Below the pieces are notes generated by a model. The model did not search any database. It was not told where the DNA came from and saw nothing but the letters and a program-made list of their open reading frames with translations. Below, piece after piece: positions 1-8,329 of a stretch of DNA of 64,000 nt. Origin of the DNA: Catellatospora bangladeshensis (GTDB lineage: Bacteria; Actinomycetota; Actinomycetes; Mycobacteriales; Micromonosporaceae); NCBI RefSeq assembly GCF_016862575.1, contig NZ_BONF01000036.1, positions 1 to 64,000 of the forward strand. The letters run 5' to 3'. The position numbers were made by a program, and so were the translations under genes. The stretch's first letter is position 1, and each line of letters starts with the position of its first letter.

Positions 1-160
1 CGGCGTTGGTGTCAAGATCCGCGATCCCACCGCGCTTCCTGACACGAACCCGCGATCTTCGCCTCGCGACCATCGGCTTCAGCCGCGAGCGGCTGACCCG
101 CGTCCAGCGCATCGCATCGACAGTCTTGACAGGAGCACGGCAACGGACGAACCTCGGCGG

Positions 161-172
161 GAGAGCGCTCTC
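161..172. promoter_or_regulatory. LacI-type operator upstream of the GH64 gene
   Basis: A perfect 12-base palindrome, GAGAGCGCTCTC, lies 67 bases before the glucanase start. A TTGACA -35-like hexamer sits at 126-131, so the predicted transcription start falls on or next to the palindrome. Its GAGCGCTC core is that of LacI/CebR-family sugar repressors in actinomycetes. Repression relieved by an oligosaccharide is inferred. A related palindrome precedes the pectate lyase. Confidence 0.5.
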
Positions 173-238
173 TGCACCACCGCGACGCGGATCAGCCCCC
201 CGCGCCGCGCTTTCCCGTCCGTCCACCAGGGAGTCTTC

Positions 239-2047
239 ATGCCTACCCTCGTGCGGTCCGCGGCTCGCACCCGCGGTCCCGCCCACCTCCTCGCCGTCGC
301 AGCGGCCATGGTGCTGCTGCTCGCCGGGTACGTCGTCACCCTCAGCGGCTCCGGCGCACAGGCCGCCGACCCGCTGATCACCCCGAACTGCGGCGCCACG
401 GCGTCATCCAGCGAGAACGGGGCCACGTCCCCCTCGATGGCGTTCGACGGCAACCCGGGCACCCGCTGGTCCAGCGCGTTCAGCGACCCGCAGTGGATCC
501 AGGTCGACCTGTGCGCGACCGCCACCATCAGCCAGGTCGTGCTCAACTGGGAGGCCGCCTCGGCGCGCGCGTTCCAGATCCAGGTCGCGGGCAGCGCCGC
601 CGGGCCGTGGACCACCGTCTACAGCACCACCACCAGCACCGGTGGGGTGCAGACCCTGACCGTCAACGGCACCGGCCGGTACGTCCGGATGTACGGCACC
701 GCCCGCAACACCGCCTACGGCTACTCCCTGTGGGAGTTCAGCGTGTACGGCGTCATCGGCGGCACCGGCGGCTGCGGCACGGCCAACGCCGCGCTGAACC
801 GCCCCGCGACCGCGTCGTCGGCCGAGAGCGCCACCATGGGCGCGGCGGCCGCGTTCGACGGCAACCCCGGCACCCGCTGGTCCAGCGCGTTCAGCGACCC
901 GCAGTGGATCCAGGTGGACCTGGGCACCGCGCAGCCGATCTGCCAGGTCGTGCTGACCTGGGAGGCCGCCTCGGCCCGCGCGTTCCAGCTCCAGGTGTCC
1001 GGCAGCGCCACCGGCCCGTGGACGAACATCTACTCGACCACGACCGGCACCGGCGGCACCCAGACGCTGAACGTCACCGGCAACGGCCGGTACGTCCGGA
1101 TGAACGGCACCGCCCGCAACACCGCCTACGGCTACTCGCTGTTCGAGTTCGCGGTCCGGCTGGGCAGTGGCGCGACCAGCCCGAGCCCGGTGCCGCCGAG
1201 CAGCTCGCCCTCGCCGAACCCGGACCCGGGCGGCTTCTGGGGCGACACCAGCACCATCCCGCCCGCGCAGAACGTGGTCATGCTCAAGATCCTCAACCGG
1301 ACCAACGGGCGCTACCCCGACAGCCAGGTCTACTGGAGCTACAACGGCGTCACCAGGTCCATCGCCGAGCAGCCGTACTTCGACATGCCGGCGAACACGG
1401 CCGGGCGCATGTACTTCTACCTCGGCTCGCCCACCGGCCAGTACTGGGACTTCATCGAGTTCACGGTCGGCGCGGGGGTGTTCAACGGCAACACCACGCG
1501 GGTCGACGCGTTCGGGCTCAAGCTGGCCATGCGCCTGCACGCGCGCGACGGCTACGACGCCGCCGTCGGCGAGGACTACGCCACGTTCGCCGAGGACCGG
1601 GCGGTGACGTTCCAGCGCTTCGTCAACGCGATGCCGGCCGAGTTCAAGCACCTCGGGCAGGTGCAGGCGCCGTACCGGATCCCGACGCCGGGCAGCGATC
1701 CCGCGTTCCGGCCCGGCGGCCAGTACGCGAACTACCTGAGCGGCTACGCCGCGTCGGTGGGGGTGACCGCGAGCACGTCGGACATCACCGGGTGCGCGGG
1801 CGTGCTGGCCAACAACCCGGCGATGTGCTCGGCGCTCAACCGGCACGTGGCGCACCTGCCGCAGTCGCAGTGGTCCACGCCGAGCCTGTACTACCAGGCC
1901 GCGCCGGCCAACTACTACTCGAAGTTCTGGCACGACAACGCGATCGGCAAGCTGGCGTACGGGTTCCCGTACGACGACTACGCCGATCAGTCCTCGTTCA
2001 TCTCCCACGGCAACCCGCAGTGGCTGCTGGTGGCCGTCGGCTGGTGA
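239..2047 (+). CDS. Secreted beta-1,3-glucanase (GH64-like) with two discoidin domains
   Basis: 602 residues. An N-terminal signal peptide has its hydrophobic core at about 17-33 and likely cleavage after AQA near 43. Two F5/8 type C (discoidin) carbohydrate-binding domains follow at about 50-170 and 185-310. A Pro/Ser linker (about 312-332) leads to a GH64/thaumatin-like catalytic domain (about 333-602) ending in YGFPYDDYADQSSF and WLLVAVGW. E407 (FIEFT) and D423 (RVDAF) are 16 residues apart, as are the catalytic Glu154/Asp170 pair of laminaripentaose-producing glucanase; I take them as catalytic. The protein probably cleaves fungal or algal beta-1,3-glucan outside the cell. ATG follows an AGGGAG ribosome site. 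The discoidin repeats share a 47-base identical DNA stretch (458-504 and 869-915). Confidence 0.85.
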   Translation: MPTLVRSAARTRGPAHLLAVAAAMVLLLAGYVVTLSGSGAQAADPLITPNCGATASSSENGATSPSMAFDGNPGTRWSSAFSDPQWIQVDLCATATISQVVLNWEAASARAFQIQVAGSAAGPWTTVYSTTTSTGGVQTLTVNGTGRYVRMYGTARNTAYGYSLWEFSVYGVIGGTGGCGTANAALNRPATASSAESATMGAAAAFDGNPGTRWSSAFSDPQWIQVDLGTAQPICQVVLTWEAASARAFQLQVSGSATGPWTNIYSTTTGTGGTQTLNVTGNGRYVRMNGTARNTAYGYSLFEFAVRLGSGATSPSPVPPSSSPSPNPDPGGFWGDTSTIPPAQNVVMLKILNRTNGRYPDSQVYWSYNGVTRSIAEQPYFDMPANTAGRMYFYLGSPTGQYWDFIEFTVGAGVFNGNTTRVDAFGLKLAMRLHARDGYDAAVGEDYATFAEDRAVTFQRFVNAMPAEFKHLGQVQAPYRIPTPGSDPAFRPGGQYANYLSGYAASVGVTASTSDITGCAGVLANNPAMCSALNRHVAHLPQSQWSTPSLYYQAAPANYYSKFWHDNAIGKLAYGFPYDDYADQSSFISHGNPQWLLVAVGW

Positions 2048-2054
2048 CGTGCAG

Positions 2055-2081
2055 CGGGGCGCGGCACACCGCCGCGCCCCG
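2055..2081. terminator. Bidirectional hairpin terminator
   Basis: A perfect 11-bp GC stem (2055-2065 with 2071-2081) encloses a five-base ACACC loop. It lies between the convergent ends of the GH64 gene and the ketopantoate reductase gene and could stop both. It has no U tract, as is usual in actinomycetes. Confidence 0.65.
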
Positions 2082-2087
2082 CCCCTG

Positions 2088-3050
2088 TCAGGCGGGCAGG
2101 GTCGACAGCCACTCCGCCGGGTCGAGGGTGCCGGGGCGGCGGCCCTCGCGGGCGAAGCGATCGGCCCACCGGCAGGCGTTCTCGTTGTACGGCGCGGGCA
2201 GCCCGTGCAGCCGCGCGACCAGCACGATCTCGCCGCTGAGGTAGTCGGCCTCGATGTGCCCGGTGCCCCGGTGCAGGCTCTGCCACGACGAGCCGCCGCC
2301 GCGCGAGCCGCCGGTGACGACCTTGAGGATATCGGCCCGCCGCTCGTCGTCCTCGTCGGCAGGGGTGTACGCGATGCCCGCCGCGTCCAGCACGGCCTCG
2401 GCCTCCAGGCGTACCCGCTGGAAGATCTCCTGGGTGCCCTCGGCCCGGCCGCACACCGCGTCGACCGCGTTGCCGACATTGCGCAGCAGCTTGCCGTACT
2501 TCCACCGCATGATGTCCGGGCGCGGCTCGCTGCGGTAACCCGCGTCGCGGAACGCGGCGGCGACCTGTTCGGCGACCGGGTCCGTCCCGGACGGGTAGCG
2601 GCCGATGTCGAGCAGGCCGGGCACCGGGTGGCAGTCGGCGCGCACCACACCCGGGGTGAGGTGGGTGGTCGGCGACATGACGCAGACGCCGTAGACGTGC
2701 TCGAACACGCGCAGCGCCTGGCGCTCGTTGTCGACGCCGTTCTGCAGGCTGACGATCCGCGTGCCCGGCGGGGCGGACGCGGCCAGGCCCTCCAGCGCGG
2801 CCCGGGTGTCCTGGCTCTTGACGGCGAGCAGCACGACGTCGCCGCCGCGCCACTCGATCTCGGCGGGCCCGGCCACCGCCGGGACGTGCATGGTGCGGGA
2901 GCCCGTGCCGGTCTCCAGGGTCAGGCCGCGCTCGCGGATCGCGGACAGGTGCGCGCCGCGGGCGATCAGCACGACGGGGTGCCCGGACAGGTGCAGGTGG
3001 GCGCCGAGCACGCCGCCGACGGCCCCGGCGCCGTAGACGATGAAACGCAT
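2088..3050 (-). CDS. panE: 2-dehydropantoate 2-reductase (ketopantoate reductase)
   Basis: 320 residues with the start placed at MRFIVYGAGAVGG, so that the GxGxxG NADPH-binding loop begins at about residue 8. The frame is open further upstream, but that extension has no family similarity. Other family marks are LQNGVDN at about 100 and MRWKYGKLLRNVGNAV, which holds the catalytic Lys of PanE/ApbA enzymes. Expected reaction: NADPH-dependent reduction of ketopantoate to pantoate in coenzyme A synthesis, in the cytosol. No other pantothenate gene is nearby, and many PanE paralogues act on other 2-oxo acids, so the substrate is uncertain. Convergent with the GH64 gene. Confidence 0.8.
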   Translation of the reverse strand: MRFIVYGAGAVGGVLGAHLHLSGHPVVLIARGAHLSAIRERGLTLETGTGSRTMHVPAVAGPAEIEWRGGDVVLLAVKSQDTRAALEGLAASAPPGTRIVSLQNGVDNERQALRVFEHVYGVCVMSPTTHLTPGVVRADCHPVPGLLDIGRYPSGTDPVAEQVAAAFRDAGYRSEPRPDIMRWKYGKLLRNVGNAVDAVCGRAEGTQEIFQRVRLEAEAVLDAAGIAYTPADEDDERRADILKVVTGGSRGGGSSWQSLHRGTGHIEADYLSGEIVLVARLHGLPAPYNENACRWADRFAREGRRPGTLDPAEWLSTLPA

Positions 3051-3145
3051 CCGGCCAACGTACCGCCCGGCTCCTGGCATCCACCTCCGTCGCATCGAGA
3101 CACACGGTTGACTGCGGTCGCGGCGGGGTCTACGGTCAGCACTCG

Positions 3146-3159
3146 GGGAAGCGCTTTCC
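3146..3159. promoter_or_regulatory. LacI-type operator upstream of the pectate lyase gene
   Basis: GGGAAGCGCTTTCC is a 14-base near-palindrome (one mismatched pair) centred on AAGCGCTT, about 100 bases before the pectate lyase ATG. It shares the AGCGCT core of the element before the GH64 gene. A local LacI-family sugar repressor is the likely ligand; none is encoded in the window. Confidence 0.45.
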
Positions 3160-3259
3160 AAGCGTAGATCCCCAGGTCGTCCGCGCGCCCTACGCGGACG
3201 GCCCGATTGCCCGTGCCGTCGCCCAACGGCATGGTCCATCCCACCCCTGGAGGCACCCT

Positions 3260-4657
3260 ATGGGCGTCCACTCCTTATCCCGGTCACGCTCGTGGCCGCT
3301 GATCGCGGGCCTTGCCCTGGCCCTCACCTTCGGCGCGGTCGTGCTCAGCCAGAACGCGTTCGCCGCCACCGTCTTCAGCGACAACTTCGAGGACGGCAAC
3401 ACCGACGGCTGGTCCAAGTCGGGCGGTGACTGGGCGGTCGGCACCGACGGCAGCCGCGTGCTGACCCAGACCAAGACCAGCACCGACAACGCCCGCCAGT
3501 TCGCCGGCTCGACCGGCTGGACCGACTACTCGGTCACCGCGCGGGTCAAGCCGCTGAGCCTCGGCTCCGGCGGCCACGTCGGCCTGCTGGCCCGCTCCAC
3601 CGGCGCCACCGTCTACTACCGCCTCGCGCTGCGGCCCGGCAACTCGGTGCAGCTCCAGGCGGTCAACGGCAGCACCGTCACCGTGCTGGGCTCGGTCACC
3701 CGGACCGTGTCCACCGGCACCTGGTACACCCTCGGCATCGAGACCTCGGGCAGCACCATCCGGGGCCTGGTCGACGGCACCGTGATCGCGAGCGCGACCA
3801 GCTCGGCGATCGGCAACGGCCGGATCGGCCTGCAGACGGCGTACAGCAGCGCGTCGTTCGACGACGTCGCCGTGGTCACCGGCGGTACGCCGACCCCGAC
3901 CACCCCGGCTCCGTCGGCGACGGGCAGCCCGCGCCCGTCGGCTTCGCCGTCGCGTACCCCCGGACCCTCGCCCTCGGTGAGCCCGCCGCCCACCGGCTGG
4001 CCCACGCCCTCGGGCAGCGCGCCGGTGAACAACGGCACGATCCAGGTCAGCGGCGTGTTCGACGGCGGCATGAAGCGCTACTGCTGCATCGGCGACGGCG
4101 GCCAGGGCGAGAGCCAGGACCCGGTCTTCGAGCTGGCACCGGGCGCGACCATCAAGAACGTGATCCTCGGCGCGCCGGCCGGTGACGGCATCCACTGCAC
4201 CGGCAACTGCACCATCCAGAACGTCTGGTGGGAGGACGTAGGCGAGGACGCGGCGACGTTCCTCGGCGGCTCGGACTACTACGTGATCGGCGGCGGCGCC
4301 CGCAAGGCCTCGGACAAGATCTTCCAGCACAACGGCCCCGGCACCGTGCACATCAGCGGGTTCTACGCCGAGGACTTCGGCAAGCTGTACCGCGCCTGCG
4401 GCAACTGCAGCTCGTCGTACCAGCGGCACGTGGTCATCGACAACGTGCGGGTCACCGACGGCGACTCGATCGCCGGTATCAACATCAACTGGGGTGACAC
4501 GGCCCGGTTCACCCGGATCACGGTGATCAGCGATCCGAGCATCGTGATCTGCGACAAGTACCACGGGGTGCCCAAGGGCAGCGAGCCGACCCACGTCGGC
4601 AGCGGCGCGGACGGCGTGAACTGCTTCTATTCGCCGAGCGACATCACGTACCAGTAA
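3260..4657 (+). CDS. Secreted pectate lyase (PL3) with N-terminal laminin-G-like domain
   Basis: 465 residues. A signal peptide ends near AFA at about 36. A beta-rich concanavalin/laminin-G-like module (about 37-205, starting VFSDNFEDGNTDGWSKSG) is probably sugar-binding. A Thr/Pro/Ser linker covers about 206-252, and a PL3 pectate lyase domain about 255-465. PL3 marks are IQVSGVFDGGMKRY, DGIHCTGNCTIQNVWWEDVG, ASDKIFQHNGPGTV and the Cys-containing LYRACGNC. It would cleave polygalacturonate by Ca-dependent beta-elimination outside the cell. The ATG follows a clear CTGGAGG ribosome site. With the neighbouring glucanase and the GH43 enzyme at 33.5 kb it points to a saprophyte of plant or fungal walls. 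Confidence 0.87.
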   Translation: MGVHSLSRSRSWPLIAGLALALTFGAVVLSQNAFAATVFSDNFEDGNTDGWSKSGGDWAVGTDGSRVLTQTKTSTDNARQFAGSTGWTDYSVTARVKPLSLGSGGHVGLLARSTGATVYYRLALRPGNSVQLQAVNGSTVTVLGSVTRTVSTGTWYTLGIETSGSTIRGLVDGTVIASATSSAIGNGRIGLQTAYSSASFDDVAVVTGGTPTPTTPAPSATGSPRPSASPSRTPGPSPSVSPPPTGWPTPSGSAPVNNGTIQVSGVFDGGMKRYCCIGDGGQGESQDPVFELAPGATIKNVILGAPAGDGIHCTGNCTIQNVWWEDVGEDAATFLGGSDYYVIGGGARKASDKIFQHNGPGTVHISGFYAEDFGKLYRACGNCSSSYQRHVVIDNVRVTDGDSIAGININWGDTARFTRITVISDPSIVICDKYHGVPKGSEPTHVGSGADGVNCFYSPSDITYQ

Positions 4658-4677
4658 GCGCCCGGCTCGCCAGACCA

Positions 4678-4713
4678 GGCGCCGCTCCCCGGCCACCAGC
4701 GGGGAGCGGCGCC
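4678..4713 (+). terminator. Hairpin terminator after the pectate lyase gene
   Basis: A perfect 14-bp stem (4678-4691 with 4700-4713) and an eight-base loop begin 20 bases after the pectate lyase stop. It separates that gene from the ABC uptake operon. Confidence 0.75.
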
Positions 4714-4782
4714 TCCTGCTTTCCGGGTCCACATCGCACCACGGGTGATCGGGCGGTCACCCGGATGGCCATTCCCATAATT

Positions 4783-4805
4783 CCTATCGGGTTGATAGCC
4801 TATCG
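4783..4805. promoter_or_regulatory. Candidate operator of the ABC uptake operon
   Basis: A CTATC-GGGTT-GATAG dyad (4784-4798) overlaps a direct repeat of CCTATCG (4783-4789 and 4799-4805), in unusually AT-rich DNA 35-57 bases before the substrate-binding protein start. The position suits a repressor or activator responding to sulfur (or nitrogen) supply; this is inferred from the operon type only. Confidence 0.4.
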
Positions 4806-4839
4806 CCGTCCGACGGCCCCGCCCCCCAGGAGATCCTCC

Positions 4840-5805
4840 ATGCACGACCAGCCCCGACTTTCCCGCCGCTCGCTACTGACGGCACTGGCCGCGGCGCCGC
4901 TGTCCGCGTCGTTCCTGGCGGCCTGCGGCGGTGACGAGCCGGCCGCCGCCGGGCAGCCGCTGCGCATCGGATACCAGCGATTCGGCGGCCTGAGCCTGGT
5001 CAAGGCCCGCAACGCCGCGGACCCGACGGCCACCTGGGCGCTGTTCGAGAGCGGCCCGGCGCTCACCGAGGCGTTCAAGGCCGGCTCGATCGACCTCGGC
5101 CAGACCGGCGAGGCACCGCCGATCTTCGCCGCTGCCGGCAAGATCGACTTCAAGATCATCGGCACCTCCGCGCCGGTGCCCAAGGGCGAGGCCGTCCTGG
5201 TCAAGCAGGCCAAGGGCTTCCAGACCTTCGCCGATCTGAAGGGCAAGACGGTCGCCCTGAACAAGGGGTCCAACGTGAACTGGCTGCTGGTCAAGCTGCT
5301 GGAGAAGCACCAGCTGAAGATCACCGACATCAACGTCAAGTACCTCAAGCCGGCCGAGGCGCGGCCCGCCTTCGACGGCGACCAGGTGGACGCATGGATC
5401 ATCTGGGACCCGTACTTCGCCCTGGCCGAGCAGCCCGGCGTCGCCGTCCTGGAGGACGCCACCGGCCTGGCCAGCAACCGCGAGTACGTGCTGGCCGACC
5501 CCAAGGCGCTGGAGCAGAAGACCGACCAGATCGCCGAGTTCCTCAAGCAGTACCGCGCCGTCACCGACTGGGGCATCGCCAACCCGGCCGAGCGCGCCAA
5601 GGTGATCGCGCCCGAGCTGAAGATCGACCTCGACGTCGCCACCCGTGCGCTGTCGCGCAGCGCCCAGCCGCTCGCCGCGCTCACCCCGGAGATCGGCGAC
5701 GAGCTGCAGGCCATCGCCGACGGCTTCACGGCGCTGCAGCTCATCCCCGAGAAGATCGACATCAAGTCCCGCATCGACAACCGCTTCAACTCGGTGCTCG
5801 GATGA
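4840..5805 (+). CDS. ABC transporter substrate-binding lipoprotein (SsuA/TauA/NrtA type)
   Basis: 321 residues. The start is the ATG at MHDQPRLSRRS, which has an AGGAG ribosome site eight bases upstream; an earlier in-frame ATG lacks one. The N-terminus combines a twin-arginine-like SRRSLLTALAA with a lipobox LAAC, so this is a membrane-anchored lipoprotein outside the cell. The body is of the NMT1/SsuA fold: RIGYQRFGGLSLVKARN, then GEAPPIFAAAGKIDFKIIG, FADLKGKTVALNKGSNVNW and DAWIIWDPYFA. The family binds alkanesulfonates, taurine, nitrate or thiamine precursors; the aliphatic sulfonate/taurine branch seems closest. It overlaps the permease gene by ATGA. Confidence 0.82.
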   Translation: MHDQPRLSRRSLLTALAAAPLSASFLAACGGDEPAAAGQPLRIGYQRFGGLSLVKARNAADPTATWALFESGPALTEAFKAGSIDLGQTGEAPPIFAAAGKIDFKIIGTSAPVPKGEAVLVKQAKGFQTFADLKGKTVALNKGSNVNWLLVKLLEKHQLKITDINVKYLKPAEARPAFDGDQVDAWIIWDPYFALAEQPGVAVLEDATGLASNREYVLADPKALEQKTDQIAEFLKQYRAVTDWGIANPAERAKVIAPELKIDLDVATRALSRSAQPLAALTPEIGDELQAIADGFTALQLIPEKIDIKSRIDNRFNSVLG

Positions 5806-6653
5806 CCACCGCCGCCGGGACGGCGGCCCCCGCCGCCGTCCCCGCCCACCCCCTCGACGACGCCGACACCCCTGCTCCCGCCCCACCCGGCCGGGCCGGG
5901 CGCCGCTGGCAGCGCCCGATCACGCCGGTCGTCCTGTTCGGCGTATGGGAGACCGCCGCCCGCACCGGCCTGCTGCCCCCGCACAAGCTGCCCGCCCCCA
6001 GCGACGTGCTCGCCGCCGGGTGGCGGCTGTCCGGTGACGGCACGCTGCTCGTGCACCTGCTCGACTCGCTGCAGCGCGCCGCGATCGGGCTGGCCGTCGG
6101 CGGCGGCCTGGCGCTGGTGCTCGGCGCGGTGGCCGGCCTGCTGCGCATCGGCGACGACCTGGTCGACCCGCCCGTGCAGATGGCCCGCATGCTGCCCCAC
6201 CTGGGCCTGGTGCCGCTGCTCATCATCTGGGTCGGCATCGGCGAGGAACTGAAGATCACCCTGGTGGCGCTGGGCAGCTTCTTCCCGATCTACTTCAACA
6301 CCTACGCCGGGATCCGGGACATCGACGAGCGTCTCGTCGAGGCGGCCCGCACCTGCGGCCTCGGCCAGCTCGCCCGGCTGCGCCACGTGGTGCTGCCCGG
6401 CGCGCTGCCGTCACTGTTCCTCGGGCTGCGGCTGGCCATCGGCGCGGCCTGGCTCAGCCTCGTGGTCGGCGAGCAGGTCAACGCACAGACCGGCATCGGC
6501 TTCCTGATGATGGAGGCCCGCGAGTTCGCGCAGACCGACGTGGTGCTGCTCGGGCTGCTGGTGTACGCGCTGCTGGGACTGCTGTCCGATCTGGCGCTGC
6601 GGATCGCGGAGAGGAGGACCCTGTCATGGCGGCGCGGCCTGCAGGCGAGGTGA
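5802..6653 (+). CDS. ABC transporter permease (SsuC/TauC type)
   Basis: 283 residues. Starts at the ATG inside the ATGA overlap with the binding-protein stop. After a Pro/Ala-rich cytoplasmic tail come about six membrane helices and the EAA loop (about 172-192, EAARTCGLGQLARLRHVVLPGALP), which contacts the ATPase. It is the single membrane subunit of the homodimeric importer formed with the flanking genes. Its C-terminus overlaps the ATPase gene by 28 bases, so translation is probably coupled. Confidence 0.85.
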   Translation: MTTAAGTAAPAAVPAHPLDDADTPAPAPPGRAGRRWQRPITPVVLFGVWETAARTGLLPPHKLPAPSDVLAAGWRLSGDGTLLVHLLDSLQRAAIGLAVGGGLALVLGAVAGLLRIGDDLVDPPVQMARMLPHLGLVPLLIIWVGIGEELKITLVALGSFFPIYFNTYAGIRDIDERLVEAARTCGLGQLARLRHVVLPGALPSLFLGLRLAIGAAWLSLVVGEQVNAQTGIGFLMMEAREFAQTDVVLLGLLVYALLGLLSDLALRIAERRTLSWRRGLQAR

Positions 6654-7345
6654 CCCCGGTGCTCACCGCCCACGGTGTGCGCCGGTCGTTCGGGCCCACC
6701 GTCGTGCTCGACGGCGTGGACCTGGCGATCCGGCCCGGCGAGGTGGTGGCGCTGCTCGGCGGCAGCGGCTCGGGCAAGAGCACCCTGCTGCGCATCCTCG
6801 CCGGGCTCGACGCCGACGCCGCCGGGCTGGTCGACCGGCCGAAGGACCTGGCCGTGGTGTTCCAGGAGCACCGGCTGCTGCCCTGGAAGCGCGTCCTCGA
6901 CAACGTCTCCCTCGGACTGACCGGGCCGGGTGTACGCGAACGCGCCCTCGCCGCGCTGGAGGAGGTCGGCCTGCGCGGCCGGGACACGGCGTGGCCGGTC
7001 GAGCTGTCCGGCGGCCAGGCGCAGCGGGTCGCCGTCGCCCGCGCGCTGGTCCGCGAGCCCGCGCTGCTGCTGCTGGACGAGCCGTTCGGTGCGCTCGACG
7101 CGCTCACCCGGCTGCGCATGCAGCAGCTGTTCAACCGCCTGCGCGACCAGCACGGCTTCGCCGCGCTCCTGGTCACCCACGACGTCGAGGAGGCCCTCCT
7201 GCTCGCCGACCGCACCCTGGTCCTGGAGGACGGCCGCCTCGTCGAGGACTCCCCCGTCACCCTGCCCCGCCCCCGCACCCCCGACGACCCCGGCTTCGGC
7301 ACCCTCCGCCGCCACCTCCTCGACCGCCTCGGCGTCGCCGCCTGA
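6626..7345 (+). CDS. ABC transporter ATP-binding protein (SsuB/TauB type)
   Basis: 239 residues. Walker A GGSGSGKST, Q-loop VVFQEHRLLPW, signature LSGGQAQRV, Walker B LLLLDEPFGALD and switch LLVTHDVEEAL are all present, so it should be active. The ATG follows GAGGAGG at 6611-6617 inside the permease gene, which fixes the start. Q-loop and D-loop sequences are those of the nitrate/sulfonate/taurine importer family. Third gene of the operon starting at 4840. Confidence 0.88.
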   Translation: MAARPAGEVTPVLTAHGVRRSFGPTVVLDGVDLAIRPGEVVALLGGSGSGKSTLLRILAGLDADAAGLVDRPKDLAVVFQEHRLLPWKRVLDNVSLGLTGPGVRERALAALEEVGLRGRDTAWPVELSGGQAQRVAVARALVREPALLLLDEPFGALDALTRLRMQQLFNRLRDQHGFAALLVTHDVEEALLLADRTLVLEDGRLVEDSPVTLPRPRTPDDPGFGTLRRHLLDRLGVAA

Positions 7346-7379
7346 CCCCCGCCGCCCGCCCCGCCCCGGCCCGCCCCGG

Positions 7380-7462
7380 CCAAGATCGCCCAAGTTGCCA
7401 GGCAACTGGGCGAATGAGCGCCCAAGATACGTACATCTGCCAGGCAAGTCGGACGATCTTGG
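7380..7462. repeat. REP-like intergenic inverted-repeat element A
   Basis: Twenty-base outer arms (7380-7399 and 7443-7462; 17 of 20 pair) begin CCAAGATCG. Inside lies a perfect GTTGCC-A-GGCAAC palindrome (7394-7406). The 83-base element fills the space between the convergent ABC ATPase and ABC-2 permease genes. A similar element with GATCTTG arms is at 39134-39212. It may also act as a bidirectional terminator. Confidence 0.65.
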
Positions 7463-7495
7463 CGGGCGCGGGGCGGGGCGGGGCGTGGCGGCCGG

Positions 7496-8329
7496 TCAGA
7501 CGTCGCAGCGGTCGACGATCCAGAGGGCGAGCAGGGCGGCAGACAGCGGCCAGGCGGCCAGGGCGATCCAGGAGCCGGTCACCGTGGCGGGGTAGTCGAC
7601 CGGCGGACCCATGTACAAGGGGCCGTAGTCGGTGAGGTCGGTGAGGCGCCCCCAGGCCATGACGGGCAGGGCGTGGTGCAGGAACGCCGTCCAGGGGCGG
7701 TCCGGGGAGAACAGCATCGGGAGCAGGAGCAGCACCGCGACGGTGGCCGCGACGGTGGTGGCCGCGTGCCGGACCAGCGCGCCGATGCCCAGGCCCACAA
7801 CCGCGCACACCGGCGGCAGCAGTGCCGAGGCGGCCAGCGCCCGCCACACCCCGGGGTAGCCGAACGACAGGCCCGCGTCGCGGCCGGACAGCACCGCCTG
7901 GGTCAGCCAGAACGACACCACCGACAGTACGGTGCCGTACGCCGCCATCACCGGCGTCAGCACGAGCAGCTTCGCCGCCGTCACCGCGCGCCGGGCGGGC
8001 ACCGCCGCGAACGTGGTCCGGATCAGACCCGTCGAGTACTCCCCCACCAGCGTGATCGCCCCGATGGTCCCGGCGGCAAGCACCAGCACCAGCATCGCCG
8101 GGTCGGTGAACGCGTCCCGGATCGCCCACGTCGGCACGAAGCCCGCCCGCAGGCCCTCGCTGTACCCGGGCCAGTTGCGATGGTCGGCCCAGGCCGCGTT
8201 GACGTTCATGCCGACGACCACCAGCGCGGTGGCCAGCAGCGCCCAGCGGATCGAGCGCAGCGACCACAGCTTGAGCCACTCGGCGGCGAGCAGGTCGGTG
8301 AAGCGGGCCGGGGGTGTGGTGATCGTCAT
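7496..8329 (-). CDS. ABC-2 type exporter permease
   Basis: 277 residues with about six hydrophobic helices. N-terminal FTDLLAAEWLKLWSLRSIRWAL is the typical opening of ABC-2 permeases, and GEYSTGLIRTTFAAVPARR is the conserved cytoplasmic loop between helices 2 and 3. The start ATG overlaps the stop of the ATPase gene (ATGA). Together they form a DrrAB-like exporter for a drug, peptide or lipid. The divergent two-component system next door is the likely regulator; the substrate cannot be read from sequence. Confidence 0.82.
   Translation of the reverse strand: MTITTPPARFTDLLAAEWLKLWSLRSIRWALLATALVVVGMNVNAAWADHRNWPGYSEGLRAGFVPTWAIRDAFTDPAMLVLVLAAGTIGAITLVGEYSTGLIRTTFAAVPARRAVTAAKLLVLTPVMAAYGTVLSVVSFWLTQAVLSGRDAGLSFGYPGVWRALAASALLPPVCAVVGLGIGALVRHAATTVAATVAVLLLLPMLFSPDRPWTAFLHHALPVMAWGRLTDLTDYGPLYMGPPVDYPATVTGSWIALAAWPLSAALLALWIVDRCDV

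Noticed and set aside
608-1041. A condensation rather than epimerization domain in the NRPS (protein residues 608-1041)
   Set aside because: WFF at the start, HHLSVDAVSW and RTVGWFTSTFPVRL are E-type; no C1 SxAQ-R-L motif typical of LCL or DCL domains is seen.
404-2650. A 748-residue minus-strand open frame over the GH64 gene
   Set aside because: It is a shadow of the high GC content: Arg/Ala/Pro-rich, no domains, and it overlaps two genes with clear family motifs.
4740-4840. A riboswitch before the sulfonate-type ABC operon
   Set aside because: The region is only about 100 bases and holds short dyads and repeats, not a multi-helix aptamer or SAM-riboswitch core.
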